This document shows positions 8,453 through 16,376 of a stretch of 28,807 nt of DNA, in pieces. Source of the DNA: Pseudomonadota bacterium. Lineage in GTDB: Bacteria > Myxococcota_A > Polyangia > Polyangiales > Polyangiaceae. How positions within the stretch are numbered: the first letter of the stretch is position 1; every line of letters begins with the position of its first letter. Under the pieces are notes generated by a model. It saw only the letters and a program-made list of their open reading frames with translations. It did no database searches and had not been told where the DNA came from. Position numbers and translations under genes: made by a program. The stretch spans positions 1-28,807 of the forward strand of contig JAEXCN010000250.1 in the NCBI GenBank assembly GCA_023402175.1, read 5' to 3'.

Positions 8453-11149
8453 TCACTTGCCGAGGGGGCGCTTCGCGAGCTCGAGCGCCTTCTCTGCGTC
8501 CATGAAACCGAACAACTGGACGAGCGTGGCGACGAGCCCCGTCCAGCCTGTCTGGTGGCTCGCGTCGATCCCAGCGCCGTTGTCGCCGTGGAAGTATTCA
8601 TAGAAGAGGAGCAGATCGCGCCAGTGGGGATCTTCTTGGAACATTCGCGCGCCGCCGTGAACCGGCCTCTTACCGCGCTCGTCGCGCAAGAAGATGCGGA
8701 GTAGTCGCACGGAGATCTCGTGCGCGACCTCGTAGAGGTTCATCGTCTTGCCGGATCCAGTCGGACACTCGATACGGAAGGAGTTGCCGTAATACGAGTA
8801 GAAGTGGAGGAGCGCCCGGATGAGCAGCGCATTCATCGGCATCCAGATCGGCCCGCGCCAGTTCGAGTTGCCGCCGAACATCCCGCTGTCCGATTCGGCG
8901 GGCTGATAGGCGACGCGATGCTCGTCTCCGTGGACGCGGAAGACGTAGGGGTGATCGCGGTGGTACGCCGAGAGCGATCGGATCCCGTATGGGCTGAGGA
9001 ACTCCTTTTCGTCGAGCATGCGTTCGAGGATCCGCCGGAGCCGCACTGGGCTCACGAGAGCAAGCATCGCGCGTCCACCCTGTCCTCGATGCTCAGGGCC
9101 GATGGGGTGGATCGATGCGCCCAGCTCGGGCCGGCGTCTCAGCCGATCTTTGGCGTGAGCGACGAGCCGCGGCATGCGCTCGATCTGCCAGCACTCCAAG
9201 ACGGTCGACGCGCACAAGGGTAGGAGCCCCACCAGCGAGCGCACCTTCAGACGGGTGGCGGAGCCGTCGGGGAAGCGGAGAACGTCGTAGTAGAAGCCGT
9301 CCTCCTCGTCCCACATGCCGTCCGGGCCGATGCGGTTCATCGCGTTCGCGATGAGAAGAAAGTGGTCCACGAAGCCGACCGCAAGGTCCTCGTAGGTGGG
9401 ATCGTCGGTGGCGATCTCCATCGCGATCTCGAGCATGTTCTGACAGAAGAGAGCGACCCATGCGGTCCCGTCCGCCTGCTCGAGGTGGCCGCCCGTCGGC
9501 AGCGGCGCGGACCGGTCGAAGACACCGATGTTGTCCATACCGAGGAAACCGCCTTCGAACACGTTCTTGCCGAAGCGGTCCTTGCGGTTCACCCACCACG
9601 TGAAGTTCGCGTTCAGCTTGCCGAAGGAGCGCTTGAGAAACGAAACGTCGGATGTGCCTCGCAGGTTTTGCTCGATGCGATAGAGAAAGATGCTTGCCCA
9701 CGGCTGCACCGGCGGATTGACGTCGCTGAAGTTCCACTCGTACGCCGGCAGCTGGCTGTTCGGATGCATGTACGTCTCGCGAAGCAGGAGCCCGAGCTGC
9801 TGCTTCGCAAAGTCTATATCGACGGTCGCGAACGCCATGGCGTGGAACGCCAGATCCCAACCTGCGTACCAGGGGTATTCCCACTTGTCCGGCATGGAGA
9901 TCACGTCGGCGTTGACCATGTGTCCCCACTCTCCGTTGCGGGTGAGGTGACCGCCGGGCTTCAAGGAGTCCACGCCGTGCTCGCCCAACCATTTGTCGAC
10001 GTCGAAGTAGTAAAACTGCTTGCTCCACATCATCCCTGCCAGCGCCTGGCGGACGACCTGCGCCACGCCCTTGGTCGCGGACGGTGGCATGAGCGCCGCG
10101 TAGAGCTCGTCGGCCTCCCGCCGGCGGACCTCGAACATCGAATCGAAGCGAGCGAACGGATCGCCGATGCGCTCCGGCGCGACGTCGGTCAGACGGAGGC
10201 GGAGGACTCGACTCTCGCCCGGGCCGAGCTCGAGCCGGTGATGTGCGGCCGCCTTGGTGCCCGTTCCCTTTGGGTTCACGACGCCTTTTCGCCCATACAC
10301 GACGTGGTTATGGAACGCGTCCTTCACGTAGGGGCTCGAGCTCGCCCTTCCGAAGACGCGCTCTTCGTTCGTCTCGTTCTCGGTGAACAGGAGAGGGACG
10401 TCGCCCTCGACGTAAAGCCAACGGAGTCCAAGCTCGACGTGTGATGCCGCGATCCCGTGCGCTTCCTGGCCGTCGAGGCGCCGAAGCTCGGGGCGCGGAG
10501 CGCTGGCGGACCCGGTCCAGGTGTTACGGAACCAGAGCGTGGGCAACACGTCCAACGTCGCGGGCTCGGGGCCTCGATTCACGGCGGTGATGCGGATGAG
10601 CACGTCCTCGGGCGAGGCCTTCGCATACTCGACGAAGACATCGAAGTAGCGTGCGTCCTCGAAGACCCCCGTGTCGAGCAGCTCGTACTCGAATTCGGTG
10701 CGCGAACGCCGGCGGTTCGTCTGCACGAGATCCAGATACGGGTATTCGCGTTGTGGATACTTGTAGAGCCACTTCATGTACGAGTGCGTTGGAGTCGAGT
10801 CGAGGTAGAAGTAGTACTCTTTGACGTCCTCACCGTGATTGCCCTCGGAGTTGGTGAGTCCAAAGAGGCGCTCCTTGAGGATGGGATCCTTGCCGTTCCA
10901 CAGAGCGAGCGCGAAGCAGAGCTGCTGCTTGTCGTCCGAGAGGCCCGCGAGGCCATCTTCACCCCAGAGATATGCGCGCGAACGCGCCTGATCGTGGCGG
11001 AAGTAGCTCCAGGCGTCGCCGCTCTCGCTGTAGTCCTCGCGCACGGTGCCCCACTGACGCTCGCTGAGATACGGCCCCCACTTGCGCCAGGGCACACCCT
11101 CGCGCGCCTCGATGAGGCGGCGCTGCTCGGGCCCATCGCTGGTCTTCAT
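8453..11149 (-). CDS. GH63/MGH1-like glucosidase
   Basis: An 898-aa glycoside hydrolase of the GH63-like (alpha/alpha)6-barrel group often annotated as MGH1-like glucosidase. The N-terminal ~350 residues form a beta-sandwich region (WGPYLSERQWGTVREDY, LALWNGKDPILKERLFGL). The catalytic barrel follows, with YAGWDLAFHAMA near residue 432, whose Asp is the likely general acid. Near the C-terminus is NSNWRGPIWMPMNALL, characteristic of the family. No signal peptide is seen from the chosen start, so a cytosolic role in trehalose/glycoside or compatible-solute breakdown is likely. ATG 11149 is preceded by GGACGAG. An upstream extension to 11245 is possible but has no family character. Confidence 0.88.
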   Translation of the reverse strand: MKTSDGPEQRRLIEAREGVPWRKWGPYLSERQWGTVREDYSESGDAWSYFRHDQARSRAYLWGEDGLAGLSDDKQQLCFALALWNGKDPILKERLFGLTNSEGNHGEDVKEYYFYLDSTPTHSYMKWLYKYPQREYPYLDLVQTNRRRSRTEFEYELLDTGVFEDARYFDVFVEYAKASPEDVLIRITAVNRGPEPATLDVLPTLWFRNTWTGSASAPRPELRRLDGQEAHGIAASHVELGLRWLYVEGDVPLLFTENETNEERVFGRASSSPYVKDAFHNHVVYGRKGVVNPKGTGTKAAAHHRLELGPGESRVLRLRLTDVAPERIGDPFARFDSMFEVRRREADELYAALMPPSATKGVAQVVRQALAGMMWSKQFYYFDVDKWLGEHGVDSLKPGGHLTRNGEWGHMVNADVISMPDKWEYPWYAGWDLAFHAMAFATVDIDFAKQQLGLLLRETYMHPNSQLPAYEWNFSDVNPPVQPWASIFLYRIEQNLRGTSDVSFLKRSFGKLNANFTWWVNRKDRFGKNVFEGGFLGMDNIGVFDRSAPLPTGGHLEQADGTAWVALFCQNMLEIAMEIATDDPTYEDLAVGFVDHFLLIANAMNRIGPDGMWDEEDGFYYDVLRFPDGSATRLKVRSLVGLLPLCASTVLECWQIERMPRLVAHAKDRLRRRPELGASIHPIGPEHRGQGGRAMLALVSPVRLRRILERMLDEKEFLSPYGIRSLSAYHRDHPYVFRVHGDEHRVAYQPAESDSGMFGGNSNWRGPIWMPMNALLIRALLHFYSYYGNSFRIECPTGSGKTMNLYEVAHEISVRLLRIFLRDERGKRPVHGGARMFQEDPHWRDLLLFYEYFHGDNGAGIDASHQTGWTGLVATLVQLFGFMDAEKALELAKRPLGK

Positions 11150-11275
11150 GGTGCTCGTCCACGCATGGGTGGTGCCAATGGGGGCTACACCTGCGATTTG
11201 CGAGCCCACGGCAGCGGACCGCACGTGGCACTGGAGATACGACACATCTCCGTGCGAACTACCCGCATCGTCCGG

Positions 11276-12715
11276 TCAGGGCGTCACGCCACCGAAACGG
11301 AGTCGGACGGCGTCGCGTCGGAATCCGAAGATCCTCCGGAGCGAGGGCGCCACGAAGAGCCGATGGACGACGCGCCCGAGAATCCCGAGCGGAAGCGAGT
11401 AGAACACGCGATCGACCATGATGGTGTGGCCGCCCTCGGGCCTGAAGATGTGCTCGTGCCACCAAGCACGGTACGGCCCGCGAAGCTGGGCGTCGATGAA
11501 ACGACGCCCGGGCTGCCAGTCCTCGATGCGCGTCGACCAGCGTAAAGGCAGGCCCCCGACGCGCAAGCGAACGTCCATGCTCGCTCCGGCGGACATCGTG
11601 GGCGGCGCACCACGGAGCTCGAGGCCGAGCTTCGAAGGCGTGACGAGGCCGAGGTTGTCGGGGTGCGAGAAGAACGCGAATGCCTCTTCTGGAGGCGCGT
11701 CCAGCATCGTCGTCGCCTCGAGCACGAACTTCGGCCTGTGCTCGGCCAGGTACGGGGAGCCAACGGCGCTCGGTCGGGTCGTCCCGCCGGCGAGGCCGAC
11801 GATCTCGGCGCGAGGCGCGACGATGTCCGCGAGCGCTTCCTCGAGACGAGGAAACTCGTGGCGATAGCCGAGAGAAACGAGCCGGGCGGGCGTGACGTGC
11901 TGGCCGGTGAGCAACGCGCTCGCCGCCTCACCGAGGGCAAGGCGGACAATCGTCCCCGGAACGCGCAAGCGCGCGGGCCGTCCGAGCGCACGCCCCAACG
12001 CCGAAGCGAGCTCTCTGTTCGTGACCGGGTTCGGCGCGGTCAGGTTGAGCGGACCTGTGTAGCGCTCGTCCTCGAGCGCAGCGGCGATCACGGACACGAC
12101 GTCGTTCAGGTGAATCCACGAGACGATCTGCATGCCGGACCCGATGGGGCCTCCAAGCCCGACACGGAAGATCGGGAGCAGTCGATCGAGCATGCCTCCT
12201 TCGCGGCCGAGCACGACACCCGTGCGAATGGTCATGACGCGCAAACCCAGCGACTCGGCGCGCCTCGCCGCAGCCTCCCACCGAGTCGTCACGCTTGCGA
12301 GGAAGCCAGCGCCGGGCGGGCTCTCTTCGGTGAGCACCTCGTTACCGCGGTCGCCGTAGTAGCCAATCGCGCTGCCCGAGATCATGACGGGCGGCCGCCG
12401 GCTCGCGGCAGCCAGCGCGCGGATGAGCCGCTCGGTCAGATCGACGCGGCTCGTGACGACGGCCCGTCGGGTCTTGGCGGTCCACCGGCCGATGATCGGC
12501 GAGCCCGCCAGGTTGACGATCCCATCCGAGCGCTCGAGCGCACGCGTCAGCTCGACGTCGCCAGCGGAGACCGGCAGGAGCTCGACTTCGGCGCCCAGCA
12601 GCGCCCGTCGAGAGTCGGTCCTCACCCACGCCACGACCTCGTGTCCGTCCCTCCGAAGGCGGAGCACCAGCGCTCGACCTATGAACCCAGTCGCTCCGGT
12701 CAGGAAGATACGCAT
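11276..12715 (-). CDS. TIGR01777 epimerase fused to SRPBCC domain
   Basis: A 479-aa two-domain fusion. Residues 1-~300 form a Rossmann SDR39U1-type epimerase with the nucleotide motif TGATGFIG, GIVNLAGSPI, SGSAIGYYGDRG (catalytic-type YYG) and a C-terminal DUF1731-like segment (LRVPGTIVRLALGEAA...LLTGQ). Residues ~325-479 form an SRPBCC/START-like ligand-binding domain (EATTMLDAPPEEAFAFFSHPDNL...). The fused arrangement is known in this family; the substrate is not known. ATG 12715 is preferred over GTG 12718 because AGGGAGAGG lies about 8 nt upstream. That ribosome-binding site sits inside a hairpin (see the inverted repeat entry at 12716). Confidence 0.85.
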   Translation of the reverse strand: MRIFLTGATGFIGRALVLRLRRDGHEVVAWVRTDSRRALLGAEVELLPVSAGDVELTRALERSDGIVNLAGSPIIGRWTAKTRRAVVTSRVDLTERLIRALAAASRRPPVMISGSAIGYYGDRGNEVLTEESPPGAGFLASVTTRWEAAARRAESLGLRVMTIRTGVVLGREGGMLDRLLPIFRVGLGGPIGSGMQIVSWIHLNDVVSVIAAALEDERYTGPLNLTAPNPVTNRELASALGRALGRPARLRVPGTIVRLALGEAASALLTGQHVTPARLVSLGYRHEFPRLEEALADIVAPRAEIVGLAGGTTRPSAVGSPYLAEHRPKFVLEATTMLDAPPEEAFAFFSHPDNLGLVTPSKLGLELRGAPPTMSAGASMDVRLRVGGLPLRWSTRIEDWQPGRRFIDAQLRGPYRAWWHEHIFRPEGGHTIMVDRVFYSLPLGILGRVVHRLFVAPSLRRIFGFRRDAVRLRFGGVTP

Positions 12716-12747
12716 CACGTTGCCTCTCCCTATGGCGAGGCAACGTG
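12716..12747 (-). promoter_or_regulatory. Perfect 11-bp inverted repeat over the SDR-SRPBCC RBS
   Basis: CACGTTGCCTC, a 10-nt spacer and GAGGCAACGTG form a perfect inverted repeat ending at the base before ATG 12715. On the minus-strand message the Shine-Dalgarno (AGGGAGAGG) straddles loop and 3' stem, so folding would mask translation initiation. As duplex DNA the half-site centres are about 21 bp apart, two helical turns, which also suits a dimeric repressor. It has no T tract, so it is not a typical terminator. Confidence 0.55.
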
Positions 12748-13109
12748 CGCGCCGTACCCGATTCCGTCGGTTCTCTTGAGGAACAACCAGATATCAGCGA
12801 GCACCGTAAGGTGCTGAGCCCGCCATCGACACCGAAGAGCTTCGACACGACGAGCGCAGCCGCCGATCTCGACTCGCTCGGGTTTCCACTCGCGGCGCGG
12901 TGCATGCTTTCGAAGTCTTCGCGCGCTCGCTCTTCAACGCCGAGACCGAGATGTCGCGGCCGTGCGCTTGCCGAGGTCCCCCGTGCGAAACCGTCATCCC
13001 GGCGCAACTTGGCGTGAGCAACTACGCCTCGACGGCGAGGATGCGTCGACCGATGCGCCGCAGTCTGCCCGCCCGTCCCGCAAAGCCCATTTGCTCCGTG
13101 TTGCGATTG
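12748..13109. other. Intergenic, no gene supported
   Basis: No frame here gives a protein that resembles a family. Long open frames on both strands are GC shadow. The only structure I see is a short dyad AGCACC-gtaa-GGTGCT at 12800-12815. The region separates divergent transcription units and probably contains the promoter of the SDR-SRPBCC gene. Confidence 0.4.
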
Positions 13110-13283
13110 GAAGCTGTATGCGAGCCGCGCGATGTCATCGCCAACCGCCTCGATCCTTGGCATGGCGCTCATCTCCATGCGCACTCGTTCTCCTCGCTGC
13201 GCGTGATCGATCAGCGGGCGGACGAGATCACGGTCCGGGTAGCGTACCGCGTGATGCGACCGTTCGCGGTGGAGGTCGACGCA
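13110..13283 (+). pseudogene. DUF5914-like gene fragment
   Basis: In one plus-strand frame, about 58 codons read like real protein: EAVCEPRDVIANRL, DPWHGAHLHAHSF, SSLRVIDQ, then TVRVAYRVMRPFAVEVDA. From memory this matches the DUF5914 segment found with Rieske-type proteins in carotenoid-associated loci. There is no start codon or N-terminal domain in frame, and the similarity ends at the point where the next gene begins. I therefore read it as the remnant of a gene truncated at both ends. The family assignment is from memory of sequence style and is tentative. Confidence 0.4.
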
Positions 13284-13284
13284 G

Positions 13285-13674
13285 GTGACGAGCATGGGTA
13301 CGTTCGATGTCGGCGCTGTCGTGCATGCGTCTCCTGCGGAGGCGTGGTCGCTGCTCGTGGACACCACGCGGTGGAGCGACTGGGGCCTGTCGATCGGCGC
13401 CGTCGAGAGCGCGACACGGTACATCGGCCCCGGGAGCCGGGGGCGTGTGCGGATCCGGCTCGGCGTGTGGCTCCCTTTCGAGGTCGACGACTACGTCGAG
13501 GGGCGGCGATGGTCGTGGCGAATAGCCGGCTTACCCGCTACCGGCCACCGTGTGGAGCCGCTCGAGCCAGGGACATGCCGCGTCGTCTTCGAAGTACCCG
13601 TGCTCGCTGCGCCCTACGCGGCCGTCTGTCGCCTGGCGCTGCGTCGGATCGAGCGAGCTCTCAGCCGGCGTTGA
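13285..13674 (+). CDS. Small SRPBCC (polyketide-cyclase-like) protein
   Basis: A 129-aa single-domain SRPBCC protein: an N-terminal beta strand then VVHASPAEAWSLLVDTTRWSDW, the classic helix-grip opening. It is followed by GRVRIRLGVWLPFEVDDY, W-S-W-R-I strands and a long C-terminal helix (LALRRIERALSR). Such proteins bind hydrophobic ligands in a cavity; the ligand is unknown. GTG 13285 has GGAGG 9 nt upstream; ATG 13294 is the alternative. The upstream bases belong to a DUF5914-like fragment, so its present promoter may be borrowed from that remnant. Confidence 0.75.
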   Translation: MTSMGTFDVGAVVHASPAEAWSLLVDTTRWSDWGLSIGAVESATRYIGPGSRGRVRIRLGVWLPFEVDDYVEGRRWSWRIAGLPATGHRVEPLEPGTCRVVFEVPVLAAPYAAVCRLALRRIERALSRR

Positions 13675-14062
13675 GCCATCGTGGTGCGCTCCCCTCGCTC
13701 GAGCTCGGTATGGAGCTCGGCAGCGGAGGCGGTCCGTCGAGTGCATCAAGTTCGTTGTTGCCCCTCGGCGTGACGCGTTTCGTCTCCGCTTCGGCGGCGC
13801 GGTCCGACTCCGAAGACGTCGACGTGCCGTCGCCGTTGAGATCCGCGACGAAGCGAGGGTTGCGCGCCTGCGACGTGAAGCCTGATTGACGCCGAACCAC
13901 GGTACCTCGAACGCGCCGCGCCGGAGCCGCTCGCGTTCGAGCGCGCGACGTAGATGCCCGCTTCGCCGACGATCCTTTGCCGCACGCGCGCTCCGTGAGG
14001 ACTATCTACGAAGCACAGCGGGTTCAGGGGCGGTGACCTGCACAGCTGGAGCCACGCACTTC
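13675..14062. other. Intergenic with possible degraded coding
   Basis: No intact gene. On the minus strand, GEAGIYVARSNASGSGA (about 13920-13980), then in another frame SQARNPRFVADLNGDGTSTS (about 13800-13880), read like pieces of one secreted or pilin-like protein split by frameshifts. The match is weak, and I only flag it as possible debris. The last bases hold the Shine-Dalgarno (AGGAG, 14063-14067) of the VOC gene. Confidence 0.25.
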
Positions 14063-14072
14063 AGGAGAACCT

Positions 14073-14480
14073 ATGTTCGACCATGTCAAATTCGGCGTCA
14101 GCGACTATGCAGCGAGCAAAGCCTTCTTCCTCGAGGCACTCGAGCCGCTCGGTGTAGCTGTCGTGTCGGAAGGACCGCCGGCGTACGGTGCCGAGCTCTG
14201 TCGCCCGGGCGATACGGTTTCGCTGTGCATCTATCAAACCGACGAGAAGCCGGCGCCTCTTCATCTGGCGTTCAAGGCTGAGAGTCGCCAGCAGGTCGAC
14301 GCATTCCATCGCGCGGCTCTGGAGGCGGGGGGCAACGATCATGGTGCGCCGGGTCTGCGCCCGAAGTACCACGCGAACTATTACGCCGCTTTCGTCATCG
14401 GGCCGGACGGGCACAACATCGAAGTGGTTTGCCACGAACCCGAGGTCGTGGTCACGGCACCCGCGGCAGATCCCGCCTGA
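14073..14480 (+). CDS. VOC (glyoxalase/bleomycin-resistance) family protein
   Basis: A 135-aa protein with the vicinal-oxygen-chelate fold: MFDHVKFGVSDYAASKAFF at the N-terminus (metal-ligand-type His4), APLHLAFKA in the middle, and the C-terminal GPDGHNIEVVCHEPE with the usual Glu ligand. The start is firm: AGGAG lies 5 nt before ATG 14073. Small soluble VOC proteins are dioxygenases, lyases or resistance proteins. Nothing in the context identifies the substrate. Confidence 0.85.
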   Translation: MFDHVKFGVSDYAASKAFFLEALEPLGVAVVSEGPPAYGAELCRPGDTVSLCIYQTDEKPAPLHLAFKAESRQQVDAFHRAALEAGGNDHGAPGLRPKYHANYYAAFVIGPDGHNIEVVCHEPEVVVTAPAADPA

Positions 14481-14776
14481 CCGCCCTATCTTCATCGGCA
14501 CCACGAACGCTGACCGTTCCCTCCGCGCCTGTCGCCGCGGGCAATGCACCAGCGGTTCTCCGCGCGCTCTTCAACCAGTATCGAGAGGGCTTCAAGTTCT
14601 ACGAGCCCCACTGCATGCGATGGTGGCGCGGCTGCATCGCCGCTGCGCAGGAGGGAAACATGTCGCGTGAGGACGCGATTGATGAAGCCTATGCGCAACG
14701 CGTGGCCGGGGCTGGGCGCTTGCAAGTCGAAGAGCGGTGGTCGTGCGGCGGACGCCGAGAAATGCGAAGCTGCGCA
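14481..14776 (+). pseudogene. Possible decayed coding segment between convergent genes
   Basis: Between the VOC and GST stops, one plus-strand frame reads ALFNQYREGFKFYEPHCM then RWWRGCIAAAQEGNMSRED and AIDEAYAQRV (about 14555-14710). The residue mix is protein-like rather than the Arg/Ala noise of shadow frames. It has no suitable start, and the frame runs on antisense through the GST gene, so it is at most a remnant. I do not recognise the family. Confidence 0.25.
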
Positions 14777-15418
14777 TCAAGCGGGTTCGACGCGTTTGCA
14801 GTAGGCTTCGAACGTGCGCTTCCACGCGGGGCGGTCCATACAGCGCGTCAGGTACGTGCGAACGTGCGTGTACGGCTTCAACAGGGCCTGATCGGTGCTG
14901 CCTGCGCTCAGCACGTGCGTCATCAGGATGTCGGCGACCGTGAACTCGTCCGTCGCGACGAACGTGCGGTTCGCAAGCCATCCATCGAGCTGCTTCAGCC
15001 TCATGTCCGACCATTGCTCCAGTGCATCGTGCGGTTTCGTCCCTTTGCCGCCGCTGATGCCGACGAACCACATCGCCAACACGGGGACCTCGACCGAGCT
15101 CAGCGCGGCGATGCTCCAGCGCAGTACCTGCGCTTCCCCCGAGAGGTCGTGCGGCATCAGCTTGCCGCTCTTCCGCGCGAGGTAGAGCAGGATCGCCCCC
15201 GACTCCGTCACCACGACGCCGTCGTCATCGATCACCGGGATCTGCCCGAACGGGTTCTTCGCGCGGAACTCATCGCGATCGAGGTCGTGGTTCGGATGAT
15301 CCATTCCAACGATCTCGTAGGGCAGCCCCATCTCTTCCAGGGCCCACAGCACGCGTAGGTCCCGCGTGTTGCCGCGCGCGAACTTGTTCACTCGGGAGAA
15401 TCCGTAAATCTTGAGCAT
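14777..15418 (-). CDS. Glutathione S-transferase family protein
   Basis: A 213-aa protein with the two-domain GST layout. The N-terminal thioredoxin-like domain has MLKIYGFSRVNKFARGNTRD, NPFGQIPVIDDDGVVVTESGAILLYLA (cis-Pro and Glu-Ser glutathione-binding motifs). The all-helical C-terminal domain includes FTVADILMTHVL. It is a cytosolic conjugating or reductase-type enzyme; the substrate is unknown. ATG 15418 is chosen because the fold starts immediately; the frame upstream to 15463 reads MCGRERSRHWWYG and is not family-like. It is convergent with the VOC gene. Confidence 0.87.
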   Translation of the reverse strand: MLKIYGFSRVNKFARGNTRDLRVLWALEEMGLPYEIVGMDHPNHDLDRDEFRAKNPFGQIPVIDDDGVVVTESGAILLYLARKSGKLMPHDLSGEAQVLRWSIAALSSVEVPVLAMWFVGISGGKGTKPHDALEQWSDMRLKQLDGWLANRTFVATDEFTVADILMTHVLSAGSTDQALLKPYTHVRTYLTRCMDRPAWKRTFEAYCKRVEPA

Positions 15419-15612
15419 TGGTAGACCGTACCACCAGTGCCGCGATCGCTCTCGCCCGCACACGACCGTGTGCTCGTGCGCGCGCCCGGACCATCGCGGA
15501 TGAATGGAGTGCGTGCGCGTCGCGTCCGCGTAGGTGTAGTTGCTCGCGCCGAGGACCGCGACGAAGAGCTCGACCTCGATGACCTCGCGGTCTTCGGATC
15601 GACGATCCTCGG

Positions 15613-15997
15613 ACCACGTATGTCGCGCTGCGTGCTGGCGAAGCGCACGCGCTGACGTGGGATGACGTTCGCGAGCTCGGCTTCGTGCACATCCATCGCA
15701 GCGCCGATCGTCGCACCGGCCAGCTCTCGACTACGAAGACGGACGCGGCGCGCGAGGTGCCGATCGATCCGGCCGTCCTGCCGATGCTCCGCGCGATGCG
15801 CGCAGAGCGCGGTGAGAGTGTTCATGTGCTCGCGACACGTACGACGGACAAGAAGCCCTCGTGGCAGCTCCGTCGTTGCCTTCGGATGGCCGGCGTCACG
15901 CGCGCCGAGCTGTTCGACGACGACAGGGCTACATCCGCGAAGCCGAGAACCTGCGCGCGGGCTTCGGTGCGCGCGAGATCCGCACCCGACGTCAATC
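15613..15997 (+). pseudogene. Tyrosine integrase remnant with internal deletion
   Basis: From about 15613 one frame reads YVALRAGEAHALTWDDV, HIHRSADRRTGQLSTTKTD, AAREVPIDPAVLPMLRAM, SWQLRRCLRMAGVTRAELF. This is the first half of a tyrosine-recombinase catalytic domain, including the first Arg box (LRAGEA) and the conserved Lys strand. At about 15925 the frame shifts and the sequence jumps to GYIREAENLRAGFG, the segment carrying the catalytic Tyr in myxobacterial-type integrases. The HxxR box and the intervening ~40 residues are missing, as is the N-terminal DNA-binding domain (an in-frame TGA lies at 15580). It is therefore non-functional. It abuts the 43-bp tandem array. Confidence 0.7.
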
Positions 15998-16020
15998 GAG
16001 CACCGTTGTCAGCGGGAGAC

Positions 16021-16320
16021 CGGTCGCGACCGGGTCTGGGACGCCTCCGGGCATGCCACCGGTCGGTCGCGACCGGGCCTTTTATACCGGTTGGTATGCC
16101 GAGGGCCGGTCGCGACCGAGTCTGGGATGCCTTCGGGCACGCTGAGGTCGGTGCCGACCGGCTCTTTGATACCTGTGGGTATACCGAGGGTCGGTCGCGA
16201 CCAGGTCTTTGATACCTGTGGGTATACCGAGGGTCGGTCGCGACCGGGTCTTTGATACCTGCGGGTATACCGAGGGTCGGTCGCGACCGAGTCTTCGATG
16301 CCTCCGGGCACGGCGTCACG
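16021..16320 (+). repeat. Seven-copy 43-bp palindromic tandem array
   Basis: The core CGGTCGCGACCG recurs at 16021, 16064, 16107, 16149, 16192, 16235 and 16278, spacing 43, 43, 42, 43, 43, 43. Five cores are perfect; those at 16149 and 16192 have small changes. The remaining ~31 bp of each unit contains a mini-hairpin. TACC pairs with GGTA in units 2, 4, 5 and 6; TGCC pairs with GGCA in units 3 and 7; unit 1 has CGCC/GGCA with one mismatch. Four of seven loops are TNCG closed by C-G. The period is not divisible by 3, so this is not a peptide repeat. It lies just downstream of the integrase remnant. Confidence 0.85.
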
Positions 16321-16376
16321 AGGACGACCGCCGCCTCGGGCACCATCGTGAACGGCGCAGCGTCGCAGGCGACCGA

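Noticed and set aside
12342..13424. A 360-codon minus-strand frame upstream of the SDR-SRPBCC gene
   Set aside because: Its C-terminal half reads the SDR domain out of frame, and the N-terminal half is not protein-like.
14429..15358. A 309-codon plus-strand frame spanning the VOC end and the GST gene
   Set aside because: Most of it is antisense to a clear GST. Only a short stretch near 14555-14710 looks like possible remnant coding.
15685..16255. A protein reading through the integrase remnant and the 43-bp array
   Set aside because: The 43-bp period is not a multiple of three, so each unit is read in a different frame. The long open frames are a by-product of GC content and few stops.
16021..16320. 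CRISPR array
   Set aside because: The intervals between the 12-bp cores are themselves repeats of one another, not unique spacers, and the core is far shorter than a CRISPR repeat. No cas genes are visible.
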